Position numbers and translations under genes: made by a program. The notes beneath the pieces were generated by a model. It was not told where the DNA came from. It saw only the letters and a program-made list of their open reading frames with translations, and ran no database searches. Below, piece after piece: positions 58,101-62,639 of a stretch of DNA of 64,000 bases (within the stretch, counting starts at the first letter, position 1; every line of letters begins with the position of its first letter). The stretch is from Luidia sarsii (taxonomy: Eukaryota > Echinodermata > Asteroidea > Paxillosida > Luidiidae), in assembly GCA_949987565.1 (NCBI GenBank), contig OX465105.1:19589113-19653112 (forward strand), written 5' to 3'.

Positions 58101-60844
58101 CAATAATTTTCAATACAAACAGCTTGCTGACTTCAATTTAGATAAGCAAAGATATTATGTACATGTACACTGTAGGTCTCAAAAATTCAAACGAATTCAG
58201 GAAAAATTGACTTGTTCATTTATTGTTACAGTTCATCGAGCTGGGGGTCGGAGTCGGACCAACAGTTTTGGGACGAGCTACCGTAAATCACCAAAACGAA
58301 GGTTGGTTTCCCTGTGGGCTCATCTTTTGGCTATTTGTTTTCTTAGGGCTCTTTGGAACTCCCTTCCTAGTTCATGTTTCCCACCTTTTTACAATCTGGC
58401 TTGCTTTAAGAGGAATGTAAATTCATATTTTTAGCCTTCCTGAGTCCCTCTCTATCTCTTTCTTTCTTTAGCCCTTAACCTAGAGTGGCTTTATAGCCTT
58501 GTTTTGGGCGAAATAAGCATTAAAAAAAGTAAATAAAAAACTGTTGCAAACTGCTCATTGACTAAATTAACCTGCTATCCATGATTCTCAAAAGTTAGAG
58601 GGCCTAACTTTTTTATCCTAGCAGGACCTTTCTCAAGGGCTTTGAGAAAAGTCCTGCTGTACTGATAGGATAAAAAACGTCAGGCCCTCTAAAATTTGAA
58701 CCTTTCAGAAAGGTCCTGCAAGGATCGAAACTTAAGGCCGTCTAATTTTTTAGAACAAATGTGTACTCTGACATTGCTCGGGACACGATGACAAAGCTTT
58801 CCGTACCTGACTTGATTTGTGTCTGCTCATCTGCGGCAGGATTTCGGTGGAGGGACCCCGGTTGCACAGTCGTAATCAGAGCGTGGAGTCTCTGGATGAC
58901 GTCGACGGTCTGTCCCTGCGCAGCCCCAGCCCCAGCCCCGGCCCCGGCCCCGGCCCCGGCCCCAGCCTGCGGATGAGACGTGAGGACAGCAGCGAGACCA
59001 TTGCCAGCCTGGACTCGGTCCAGAGCCTGCCGGTCGAGCTGCCGAGGTCGGCCGCTGCTCATCAGACGCCCAGCCGTCCGTCGGAGCTGGGCCGCAGCAA
59101 CCCCAGCCGGCGCTCGCTGCCGGCGGACAGGCGGCCCTCGCAGCTTCCCCGCCGGCTCAGCCAGACGGGGACGACGGGCACGGAGGAGTTCCTCAGGCGC
59201 CGTCGGGAGGAGTTTGCCACCAGCAGTGGTCGGCCCGGGAGCTCGGCCCGTAGCGCCCCCACCAGTCCCACCCGACGCCGCCCCTTGTCGAGCACGGCCA
59301 TCGATCTGAGCGAGTCCAGCGTGCAGTCGGACGTCTACCGGCGCCTGGCGCTGGCCGGCGGCCGGGAGACGGGCTCGGCCACTCAGTCGCGCCGCACGCG
59401 CAGCTCGTCGATGAACGCCAACGAGGCCGGGTGCCAACCGCGCAGCCGGGACCCTTCCCAGGAGCGCAGCATCCCCGTCTCGCCGTCGATGAGGCGAAAG
59501 CAGCGCTCGGGCTCCCTGGGCCCCCCGGGCAGGAGGCCGGCCGACCGGCGCGACAAGTCCGTCATCATGATCTCCCGGGACACGGGCGGGCGCCACCGCC
59601 TGGACAAGACGGGCAGCTGCGACTTTGGCGACGCGCGCTCGCAGGAGGGCTCCTCAGTGGTGTCGCCGACGGACAGCGAGAAGTCGGCCACGGAGTGCAT
59701 CACGGAGCGGCTGCGGGAGAGGGAACGATCGCGGAGCCTGTCCGTGGATCGCGGCAGCAGCGCCGGGCGGTCCAGGATCCCCGGTTTCGATCGGGGGTCC
59801 CGGGTTCCCAGAGAGGTGAACGCCTCTCCTCTGCAGCGGGGCTCCAAGCTACGGGCATCGGCCGGAGCCGGCGCTGACCGCTCCTCCAGGACTCAGATTC
59901 CGACCTTCGAGAGCGGCTCCAAGCTCCGGTCGACCACCGGATCGATGGCCGCTGCCAGCACTCGCCCCAAGAGCACCCTCGGCGTGCCGTCGCGGTCGTC
60001 ACGAAAGGCCGAGGAGTCGGACGACGCCAGCTCGGTCAAATCCACGCCGGCCACCACGCCGACCGGCCAGGATTCCTCGCGCTTTCAGAGAGCCGGGTCG
60101 CTGAGGAGCGCCCGCACCGATCGCCGCCTGTTCGGCGGCAGCCGCGGCTCGGAGGACGCCCTCAGCAGGAGCGCGCCCCGCCGCCGGACCGCGACGGGAC
60201 GCGAGACGACGGGGGCGCCGCGCCGGCCCGTCCCGGCCGAGCTGAACGCCGAGAACCTGGCCAAGTACCTGCAGAGCTACCAGCGGTCGTCGGCGCCGCG
60301 CGAGACGCGCAGCGAGACGCGGAGCAACGCCAGCTCGCGGGCCAGCTCCCGGGCCAGCTCGCCGGGGGCCTCCCGGCTGCGGCCGCGCATCCCCGTGCCC
60401 AGCCACCTCAAGGGGGAGCCCAAGACCACCATGCGGCGCGACAGCCTGGAGCACGTGGCCCAACCCTCCCGCATCCCTCTTCCCGTCCAGCACAAGAAGC
60501 TCCTCGTCGAGGGCAGTGGCGAGGCGGCCGCCTCGGCCCGGAGCCACTCCCTCCCGGACCTCATCGCCAACATGATGGACTGGTGCCAGCGCACCATCAA
60601 CATCGACAACTGCGACGCCCGCAGCTTCACCAGCGCCGACTCCATGTCGCCCACGCCCTCGCTCCGGACCGACCAGGACTCGGGCTACGAGGACAACCCA
60701 CAGAAGGGCTCCCCCGTGGGCCTGATGGAGGAGCCGTCCTACGGCCTGCGCCGGGCGGCGCGAACCGGCTCCATAGCCGAGGGCGGGGAGGAGGTGCCCG
60801 TTTTGGCCGAGGGAGGCCTGGGGGAGAGTTCTGCTCGCCACTGA
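16027..60844 (+). CDS. GAS2L: GAS2-like protein, spliced gene of five coding exons
   Basis: Joining 16027-17100, 49353-49460, 57769-57859, 58232-58301 and 58840-60844 gives 3348 bases: 1115 codons and a TGA. The order is a calponin-homology (CH) domain at residues about 45-185, an acidic and Ser-rich linker, a GAR domain at about 359-424, and a long basic Ser/Arg/Pro-rich tail to 1115. In this family the CH domain binds F-actin, the GAR domain binds microtubules, and SxIP motifs in the tail recruit EB1 to microtubule plus ends. SxIP-type motifs are at 305-308 (SRLP), 548-551 (SQLP), 759-762 (SRIP) and 991-994 (SRIP). Human GAS2L proteins are shorter, about 680-880 residues. The start is the first ATG of an MM pair with an in-frame TGA directly upstream. 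The CH exon and tail exon are strikingly GC-rich against AT-rich introns. I cannot say which vertebrate GAS2L paralogue is closest. Confidence 0.88.
18200..18375 (+). pseudogene. non-LTR retrotransposon (LINE) 3' end, copy 1
   Basis: The translated phrase [19 protein letters not shown] followed by FKRDINSYL is the usual C-terminal ending of non-LTR reverse transcriptases (WNSLP ... FK..L). A non-coding tail follows with AGCCCTTAACC and GAGTGGCTTTATA. Strongly 5'-truncated, as is typical. Related copies are at 50600-50812 and 58305-58530. Confidence 0.7.
18782..19053. mobile_element. MITE with GGCTC-rich inverted termini, copy 2
   Basis: The left end runs GGGGCCTTTTGGAATCTGCG and GGCTCTGGCTCTGGCTC. 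The right end is GAGCCGGAGCCCAAGCCGTG and TTTTCAAAAAGGCCCC, so the ends are inverted copies. Same family as 6861-7086. The interior contains hexamer ACATGTAC units. Confidence 0.65.
20006..20240. repeat. Penelope-terminal-like repeats (two cores and an inverted tail)
   Basis: Plus core at 20006-20060 (GAGAATGGTCCTGCTAGGAT). An inverted tail at about 20115-20170 (GTTGCAAACTGCTTACTGAC) runs into a second plus core, GAGAAAGGTCCTGCTAGGAT, near 20187. Confidence 0.7.
21081..21114. repeat. perfect 34-base palindrome
   Basis: GGAGAGCGATTTG and CAAATCGCTCTCC are exact inverse copies with no spacer. It abuts MITE family A copy 3. Confidence 0.85.
21111..21490 (+). mobile_element. MITE family A, copy 3
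   Basis: Best copy. The left end is AAAGCCCCAACACAACATTG and the right end is CAATGTTGTGTAAGGGCTTT. The interior matches copies 1 and 2. Confidence 0.85.
22715..23110. repeat. ACATGTAC hexamer arrays with GA-rich simple sequence
   Basis: AGAGACAGACAG-type purine stretches (22668-22700, 22785-22850) alternate with ACATGTAC arrays, including a run at 22935-22975. Confidence 0.85.
23435..23680. promoter_or_regulatory. unique CpG-bearing island inside intron 1
   Basis: Complex, non-repetitive sequence with many CpGs and high GC (for example CGCCCGGCTCGCCTCAGAG), framed by AT-rich repeats. Open frames here show no family resemblance. It may be an enhancer or an unannotated exon. Confidence 0.25.
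23776..23985. repeat. Penelope-terminal-like foldback, near-complete inverted pair
   Basis: The left half is inverted tail (GTTGCAAAGTGCTCACTGCT), ATCTCAAAAGTTAGAGGGCC and then the core. The right half is the plus core ending GATCGAAACGTCAGGCC and CATCTAACTTTTGAGA. Hexamer CATGTA units sit in both cores. Confidence 0.75.
24444..24540. repeat. 97-base near-perfect palindrome
   Basis: The left arm has GACAAGGATGGTGTACAT and TATACTGATA. The right arm has TATCAGTATA and ATGTACACCATCCTTGTC. The centre is TGATATATCA near 24491. Confidence 0.85.
25415..26080. repeat. densest ACATGTAC hexamer region
   Basis: About 660 bases made almost entirely of TACATG, GTACTGTA, GTACACGT and similar palindromic hexamer variants. 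All open frames here are translations of these repeats. Confidence 0.9.
26240..26475. repeat. ACATGTAC hexamer array
   Basis: Includes a pure run at about 26325-26352 and a GTACCGGTAC variant. Confidence 0.85.
27292..27430. repeat. Penelope-terminal-like inverted pair, diverged
   Basis: Minus core (CATTTCAATCCGAGCAGGAT), a decayed plus side (AAGGCCCTTCAAATG), then the tail ATTTTAGTCAGTGAGCAG. Confidence 0.6.
28315..28990. repeat. polypyrimidine tract, (CTCTCC/CCCTCT)n
   Basis: About 670 bases of almost pure C and T on the + strand, with CTCTCCCTC and CTCTGTCCCTCTGTC variants. Long frames on either strand are artefacts of the period. Confidence 0.95.
29455..29760. repeat. ACATGTAC hexamer array
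   Basis: Includes pure runs near 29555-29605 and CACGTGTACATG variants. Confidence 0.9.
30213..30385. repeat. Penelope-terminal-like inverted pair
   Basis: Minus core CCATCCTAGCAGGACCTTTC, then plus core GAGAAAGGCCCTGTTGGGAT, then the tail TTTTAGTCTGTAAGCAGTTT. Confidence 0.75.
30723..30747. promoter_or_regulatory. RFX X-box-like motif
   Basis: GTTGCCATGGCAAAC at 30723-30737 fits the inverted-half-site consensus of RFX-family sites with one mismatch. A second overlapping half (CCATGGCAAC) follows. It lies in a unique, GC-richer stretch of intron 1. Confidence 0.25.
31195..31285 (-). mobile_element. tRNA-derived SINE fragment
   Basis: The B-box side is recognisable in the minus sense: AGAGGTCTCTGGTTCAAGTC with flanks. 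The head is missing. Confidence 0.5.
32785..33170. repeat. ACATGTAC hexamer-rich region
   Basis: Interspersed arrays, with the densest part at 33050-33165 including GTACCGGTAC. Confidence 0.85.
33250..33360 (+). repeat. Penelope-terminal-like repeat with internal duplication
   Basis: The core reads CCTACTAATACTAGGATCGA, with extra bases where other copies have CCTGCTAGGATCGA. The tail AGTAAGCAGTTTGCAACATT follows. Confidence 0.65.
34160..35120. repeat. long ACATGTAC hexamer-rich region
   Basis: Nearly 1 kb of interspersed hexamer arrays (34195-34232, 34345-34430, 34570-34680, 34715-34750, 35030-35065), broken by short unique pieces. Confidence 0.9.
35555..35640 (+). mobile_element. tRNA-derived SINE fragment
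   Basis: GTCAGATGGTAAGAGCG, then CCAGAGGTCTCAGGTTCAAG with the B-box, then TTCAAAGTTTTCTGGG. The head is missing. Confidence 0.65.
35865..36240 (+). mobile_element. MITE family C (CCTTGTGGAGAC ends), copy 2
   Basis: The left end is GCGAATCTAGTGCCTTGTGG and the right end is GTCTCCACAAGGATACC. The interior includes CTACCCATGATAGTGAATGT and GGTTGAAATGGGAGCATTT. Hexamer ACATGTAC units have been added inside. Confidence 0.75.
37183..37252 (+). repeat. short tandem repeat, about 25-base unit, three copies
   Basis: AAAATCACAGTCACAAATAA is repeated three times with small changes. Confidence 0.7.
37705..37865. repeat. ACATGTAC hexamer array
   Basis: TACATG, GTACTGTACA and GTACAGGTAC units. Confidence 0.85.
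37960..38165 (+). mobile_element. tRNA-derived SINE copy followed by an inverted head
   Basis: GGCTGGACAGCTCAGATGGT, then the B-box side GGTCTTGGGTTCCAGTCCC, then AGGCAAAGTTATC. At 38130-38165 a head segment lies in the opposite orientation (CTAGTCGTTGCCAGGGTGG), so a second, minus copy began here. Confidence 0.65.
38165..38315. repeat. ACATGTAC hexamer array
   Basis: Interrupted array directly after the SINE head. Confidence 0.8.
38885..39115 (+). mobile_element. tRNA-derived SINE, two copies in tandem (first truncated)
   Basis: The tail of a first copy (CCAGTCAAAGTTTTCTTTGC) leads into a full second copy. That copy has head GGCACCCCACCCCGGCAAAG, then AGGGCTGGATAGCTCAGATG, a hexamer-expanded middle (GGTACATGTATATGTACATG), B-box GGTTCAAGTCCCGG and tail GTCAAAGTTTACTTTGCC. 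It is the best view of the family's layout. Confidence 0.75.
39172..39290 (+). repeat. Penelope-terminal-like repeat
   Basis: Plus core AAAAAGGGTCCTGCTTGCAT with TTGAAACGTCAAGG, then CTAGTCAGTAAGCAATTTGC. Confidence 0.65.
39665..40400. repeat. pyrimidine-rich [12 protein letters not shown] simple sequence
   Basis: Two blocks (39665-40070 and 40130-40385) of [17 protein letters not shown] sequence separated by short unique DNA. Open frames here are repeat translations. Confidence 0.9.
40968..41085 (-). repeat. Penelope-terminal-like repeat, solo
   Basis: Reads TGCGAACTGCTCACTGACTA, CTCAAAAGTTCGAGGGCC and GACGTTTCGATCCTAGCAGG, followed by ACCTTTCTCAGGC. It is one of the least diverged copies. 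Confidence 0.75.
41935..42260. repeat. ACATGTAC hexamer arrays
   Basis: Pure hexamer run at about 42163-42203. Other units lie on either side. Confidence 0.9.
42386..42728 (+). mobile_element. MITE family C (CCTTGTGGAGAC ends), copy 3
   Basis: The left end is GCGAATCTTGTGCCTTGTGG and the right end is GTCTCCACAAGGATACA. The interior matches copy 2 (GTGAATGTGGTTGAAATGGG). Confidence 0.75.
43290..44480. repeat. polypurine tract with an 18-bp period
   Basis: About 1.2 kb of G and A on the + strand. From about 43730 to 44160 the unit is GGCAGAGAGAGATAGAGA (18 bases). Because 18 is a multiple of three, the minus strand shows long Ser/Leu/Tyr/Pro-repeat frames, which are not genes. Confidence 0.95.
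45264..45294. repeat. short palindrome in a dispersed repeat
   Basis: CAACTTACGATGG and CCATCGTAAGTTG flank a 5-base centre. The following 80 bases (CTTGCGATGGATCGAAAGTT) resemble the right edge of the window near 63970. Confidence 0.7.
45955..46640. repeat. polypyrimidine tract, (CTCCCT)n
   Basis: About 680 bases of C and T with a pure CTCCCT run at about 46395-46525. The long Ser/Pro/Leu frames here are repeat translations. Confidence 0.95.
47000..47530. promoter_or_regulatory. unique CpG-bearing block in intron 1
   Basis: Complex sequence with regular CpGs, no repeat family and no coding resemblance, next to repeats on both sides. Such islands in a long first intron are plausible cis-regulatory modules. 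No specific factor is claimed. Confidence 0.2.
47630..47852. repeat. ACATGTAC hexamer array running into the gap
   Basis: Hexamer units continue up to the first N, so the gap probably lies in the array. Confidence 0.85.
47853..48052. other. assembly gap of 200 N
   Basis: Exactly 200 undetermined bases, suggesting a default gap size. True length is unknown. Hexamer array lies to the left and a C/T-rich duplication to the right. Confidence 0.98.
48053..48185 (+). repeat. tandem duplication of about 68 bases
   Basis: TGTCTACCAGCTTTCCTCCT begins at 48053 and again near 48121, with nearly identical continuation. The first copy starts right at the gap. Confidence 0.8.
48855..49243 (+). mobile_element. 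MITE family B, copy 2
   Basis: Interior shared with copy 1 (CCACAGTTTGTGCGTTAAAC, GCATCCTAGACCGTAAG). The ends are GGTCCCATACAACATCGG and CAATTGTTGCATTGGGCC. A short ACATGTAA unit is added inside. It ends about 110 bases before GAS2L exon 2. Confidence 0.75.
49353..49460 (+). CDS. GAS2L: GAS2L coding exon 2: first half of the GAR domain
   Basis: Thirty-six codons in phase 0, residues 359-394, reading [14 protein letters not shown], then [14 protein letters not shown] and STQIFVR. This is the front half of a GAR (Gas2-related) domain, the microtubule-binding module also found in spectraplakins, where the family has C-x-C ... G-K-Y-R-(V/I/F)-G-D. Cys366 and Cys368, with Cys421 and Cys423 of the next exon, could bind zinc. 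The acceptor is CACAG at 49352 after a T-rich tract. I chose the donor AGG|GTGAGT at 49461 because it keeps phase 0 with the next exon and completes FVR-ILR. A GTAAGG at 49455 would drop the final V-R and also stay in frame. Confidence 0.92.
49518..49900 (+). repeat. tandem duplication of about 180-200 bases
   Basis: CTTCTGTGACGTGTATCCGT and ATTGATCAGTGCTTCAAGGG each occur twice, about 190-200 bases apart. Copy boundaries are near 49518, 49722 and 49900. Confidence 0.8.
50600..50812 (+). pseudogene. LINE 3' end, copy 2 (frameshifted)
   Basis: CTCTGGAATTCCCTTCCTGG and TTCATGTTTTCCC match copy 1, but the C-terminal WNSLP phrase is shifted out of frame. The tail with GAGTGGCTTTATAGCCTTGT and TTTTGGGCAAATTCG is present. 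Confidence 0.65.
51155..51300 (+). mobile_element. tRNA-derived SINE, well-preserved copy
   Basis: Head GTTGACTGTTTGGGAAGGCC, then AGGGCTGGATAGCTCAGATG, an arm CTGGTTCACAAAACCAG, B-box GGGGTTCAAGTCC and tail AAAGTTTTCTTTGCC. The cloverleaf-like middle is clear, but the acceptor ends do not pair, so it is not a working tRNA gene. Confidence 0.8.
51490..52278 (+). repeat. 44-bp minisatellite, about 18 copies
   Basis: Unit TTGGAGTTTGTTGGATTAGG plus TACCAATGGCCCAGGGAGAC plus ACTG, repeated with few changes. One unit near 52180 has GGTACTGTACC instead of GGTACC. Degenerate units continue to about 52430. Open frames here are artefacts. Confidence 0.95.
52485..52625. repeat. Penelope-terminal-like inverted pair, decayed
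   Basis: Minus core GATGTTTCTGTCCTAGCTGG and a plus side with GTGCTGGGATTGAAATCCTG and GGGCCCTCT. Confidence 0.6.
52752..53074 (+). mobile_element. MITE family B, copy 3
   Basis: Interior shared with copies 1 and 2 (GCATCCCAGACCGTAAGATT). The left end is GGCCCTATACAGCATTGG and the right end is degraded. Confidence 0.75.
53600..53775. repeat. polypurine simple sequence
   Basis: [15 protein letters not shown] sequence of about 170 bases. Confidence 0.9.
54222..54485. repeat. GGAGGATTG-rich array starting with an inverted repeat
   Basis: TCCTCAATCCTCCACAATCC is followed by its inverse GGATTGTGGAGGATTGAGG across a short spacer. Then come about five units of a roughly 41-base repeat (GGAGGATTGAGGAAGGTTGT plus AAAATTTACA). 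Confidence 0.85.
56119..56180 (-). repeat. Penelope-terminal-like repeat at the end of a Penelope gene fragment
   Basis: On the minus strand it reads CACTGAGAAAGCTCCTGCTA, then GGGCCGAAACATCAG and CAGGCCCTCTAACTTTTGAG. It lies just 3' of the GIY-YIG fragment (56128-56601), where a Penelope terminal repeat would be expected. This links the whole repeat family to a Penelope-like element. Confidence 0.7.
56181..56601 (-). pseudogene. Penelope-like retroelement fragment, C-terminal GIY-YIG endonuclease region
   Basis: The minus-strand translation includes [17 protein letters not shown], then [11 protein letters not shown] and [11 protein letters not shown]. This pattern of H-x-F-N, an H-S-x-x-D-M segment, R-E-x-x-W-I-x-x-L and P-x-G-L-N is the C-terminal part of the endonuclease domain of Penelope-like elements. 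The recognisable coding part is 56601 down to about 56386. A pyrimidine-rich 3' region then leads to the terminal-like repeat at 56119-56180. The catalytic GIY-YIG end and the reverse transcriptase are missing, with an in-frame stop a few codons upstream of 56601, so the copy is 5'-truncated and dead. Confidence 0.75.
57119..57650 (+). repeat. minisatellite with a unit of about 105 bases, five copies
   Basis: AACCATGGTCCTGAGGCTGG and GCCCTGGGTTTGGGTCAAG recur at about 105-base spacing. The last copy is diverged. It lies about 120 bases before GAS2L exon 3. Confidence 0.9.
57769..57859 (+). CDS. GAS2L: GAS2L coding exon 3: second half of the GAR domain
   Basis: Residues 395-424 plus one base, reading [20 protein letters not shown] followed by [10 protein letters not shown]. 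The VMVR(V/I)GGGW core with DPC near the end is the hallmark of GAR domains in GAS2L proteins, MACF1 and dystonin. The acceptor is GGATATAG at 57768 and the donor AAAC|GTAAGA at 57859/57860, leaving phase 1. Cys421 and Cys423 pair with Cys366 and Cys368 as possible metal ligands. Confidence 0.93.
58232..58301 (+). CDS. GAS2L: GAS2L coding exon 4: short basic exon
   Basis: Seventy bases encoding [20 protein letters not shown] and PKR. They change the phase from 1 to 2, which is exactly what is needed to read exon 5 in frame. Skipping this exon, or using the nearer GTAAAT donor at 58283 (51 bases), would put exon 5 in a frame that stops quickly. The acceptor is TTGTTACAG at 58231. The donor ACGAAG|GTTGGT at 58301/58302 is weaker than consensus. 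A basic Ser-rich segment directly after the GAR domain is common in this family. A LINE remnant begins almost at the donor. Confidence 0.75.
58305..58530 (+). pseudogene. LINE 3' end, copy 3
   Basis: The translation [20 protein letters not shown] followed by KRNVNSYF and a stop is the clearest copy of the reverse transcriptase C-terminus in the window. The tail has GAGTGGCTTTATAGCCTTGT and GTTTTGGGCGAAAT and an A-rich end. It lies in GAS2L intron 4, directly after exon 4. Confidence 0.75.
58535..58750. repeat. Penelope-terminal-like repeats, inverted pair plus extra core
   Basis: Inverted tail GTTGCAAACTGCTCATTGAC, a minus core, then two plus cores (GAGAAAAGTCCTGCTGTACT and AGAAAGGTCCTGCAAGGATC). 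It abuts the LINE tail and ends about 90 bases before GAS2L exon 5. Confidence 0.75.
58840..60844 (+). CDS. GAS2L: GAS2L coding exon 5: basic Ser/Arg/Pro-rich tail and stop
   Basis: Residues 448-1115. It starts [18 protein letters not shown], passes a short Pro-Gly repeat (about 477-490) and is very rich in Ser and Arg throughout, suggesting an unstructured, heavily phosphorylated region. SxIP-type motifs at 548-551 (SQLP), 759-762 (SRIP) and 991-994 (SRIP), plus TQIP at 799-802, fit EB1 binding as known for vertebrate GAS2L1 and GAS2L3. Near the end [16 protein letters not shown] looks helical, followed by [10 protein letters not shown]. The acceptor is GCGGCAG at 58839, in phase 2 with exon 4, and the stop TGA is at 60842-60844. 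It is very GC-rich, giving long antisense shadow frames. Confidence 0.9.
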
Positions 60845-60856
60845 AGGGACCACGGA

Positions 60857-61088
60857 CCAATTTCATAGAGCCGCTTAAGCGCCAAAATTTACTGATTTGT
60901 CAGGATTCATAGGATCACCTTGCCAACCTGAATCTCACTTTTGTTCCATGCTCAGTAAAGAAGAGTGGAATACAAGTCCAAAGCAATTGACATCCCATCG
61001 CAGGGTGGTTTGTAATTCTGTTTATACAAGGAAGATTTTTCCTGCTAAGCAGTTTTTTTAAGCTTAAGCGGCGCTATGAAATTGGGGC
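60857..61088. mobile_element. MITE in the GAS2L 3'UTR
   Basis: The left end is CCAATTTCATAGAGCCGCTT plus AAGC. The right end is GCTTAAGCGGCGCTATGAAA plus TTGG, an inverse copy. About 230 bases, non-coding. It starts 12 bases after the stop codon. Confidence 0.8.
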
Positions 61089-61218
61089 CAGATAGGTGAA
61101 ACCAGCACGCATAGCTGCCGACTCATCTAAAAGGAAATTAGGAAAACTTCTGCCAAAAAAGAGGAATCACAGCTAGCAAACTACATAGGAATACATGTAT
61201 GTGTTTTTCCAAGCCAAA

Positions 61219-61297
61219 TATCAGAATCTGTTGTTAAGAGCTTGTAACAAGTGATGAAATCAGAATCTGTTGTTAAGAGCTTGTAAAAAGTGATGAT
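61219..61297 (+). repeat. tandem duplication of about 39 bases
   Basis: AATCAGAATCTGTTGTTAAG and AGCTTGTAA occur twice in a row. Confidence 0.85.
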
Positions 61298-62505
61298 TTT
61301 TTTACAAAGAAAAGAGAGGAATGATTCCTCCAAAATAGGAATGGTTGGCAGCTATGCGCACAGCCGAGTCGCTCTCAACTCGTTTGAAATCTTCAAATGT
61401 CACAGCCGAGTGCAGGATTTCTGTAACGGAGCTTGTTGCCATGCAGCAGAGCATTGACCAATGGCGGGCCAGTGTACACCAGTGTTGCTGCGGAAACCCC
61501 CCTTTCACCTTGGTTACGGGAGTGATGCATTGTATCCTCAGTAGCCGCGGTAACCTTTTGAAAGGGGGTGTGCTTCGAAAGGGGGTGTATCGCGTCTGGA
61601 ATTTGTACTTAATTGAACAAAGAACCAAACTTAATACAAATTGTCTTGGAACGGCTTAGATCCTTGATTGGTTGCCATGGATATGCATGTATTGACGACC
61701 AATGGGGATTGAGCAATCGACCTCTTTTTTGCCAAAAGTGTGACCTGTGTAGAAGTTGACAATGCGATACCAAAGCAAAAACAAAAAAAATATGTATTTC
61801 CACACTTATAGCCAAATCGATCGGAACAAAATCTAGGAGATCTTTGATTTGTAAACAGCACATGTCATCTCCAGTCTATTGGGTGTGTTCAGCGAAACAA
61901 TATCACTGACATCTTGAAGGTACACACTGTACTTCCAGCCTTCAAATCTTTCAATTTGTCTGAAAGCTCCTATTTTTTCAGTTCCCCTCTCAAATTATTA
62001 GATTTCGGAATCTAAAAATTCTGAAATTCAAAATTAAATCTTGTTTCGTAAAGAAAATGTTTCCCCCAAAGAAAATGAACATTAATTTGGAGTTTAAAAC
62101 AAAACAAAAATACCAGTGGATTAGAAAAGTCTTTGAAAATGTCCAAAACTTAGCAGTAAAAAAATGCCTATGTGGCAAATCATTTAAAACATAAGGCCAG
62201 TGGATCAGCAGGTGAAAATAATAATAATAATGATTATAAATTATAAATCATCAAAAAAAAATGCTTTTCTCTTAAAAGGAACAGAAAACAGCTTTGTGCA
62301 TGTACACATGTAGTTATAGGATGTCGCTCTTTGGCCAGAGAAGAATATATGAGAAAAAAAATATGTGGTTGTGAAAATGTCAGTATTGAGCCCAGTGTAT
62401 TTGAAGATCCATTGATACAAATGACCCTTAGTGAAGTCGGCCCAAATTTGTCCCAATATAACATTGATGACGAGTCTTGTGAAAGGAGCCTTCTTAAATC
62501 GTTCA

Positions 62506-62635
62506 TGTTGTTGTCGTAGGCGGACTTTCTTGTCTCAACATGGATCCTCCTGTGTGAGAATTCTCCAGAATGTTGTTGTCGTAGGCGGACTTTCTTGTCT
62601 CAACATGGATCCTCCTGTGTGAGAATTCTCCAGAC
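62506..62635 (+). repeat. tandem duplication of 65 bases
   Basis: GTTGTTGTCGTAGGCGGACT and CTCAACATGGATCCTCCTGT occur twice at 65-base spacing, almost unchanged, so the duplication is recent. Confidence 0.9.
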
Positions 62636-62639
62636 TCTA

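Noticed and set aside
59999..60853. Long minus-strand frames opposite GAS2L exon 5 (also 58742-59596)
   Set aside because: Shadow frames caused by high GC. The plus frame continues the GAS2L protein with correct splice phase.
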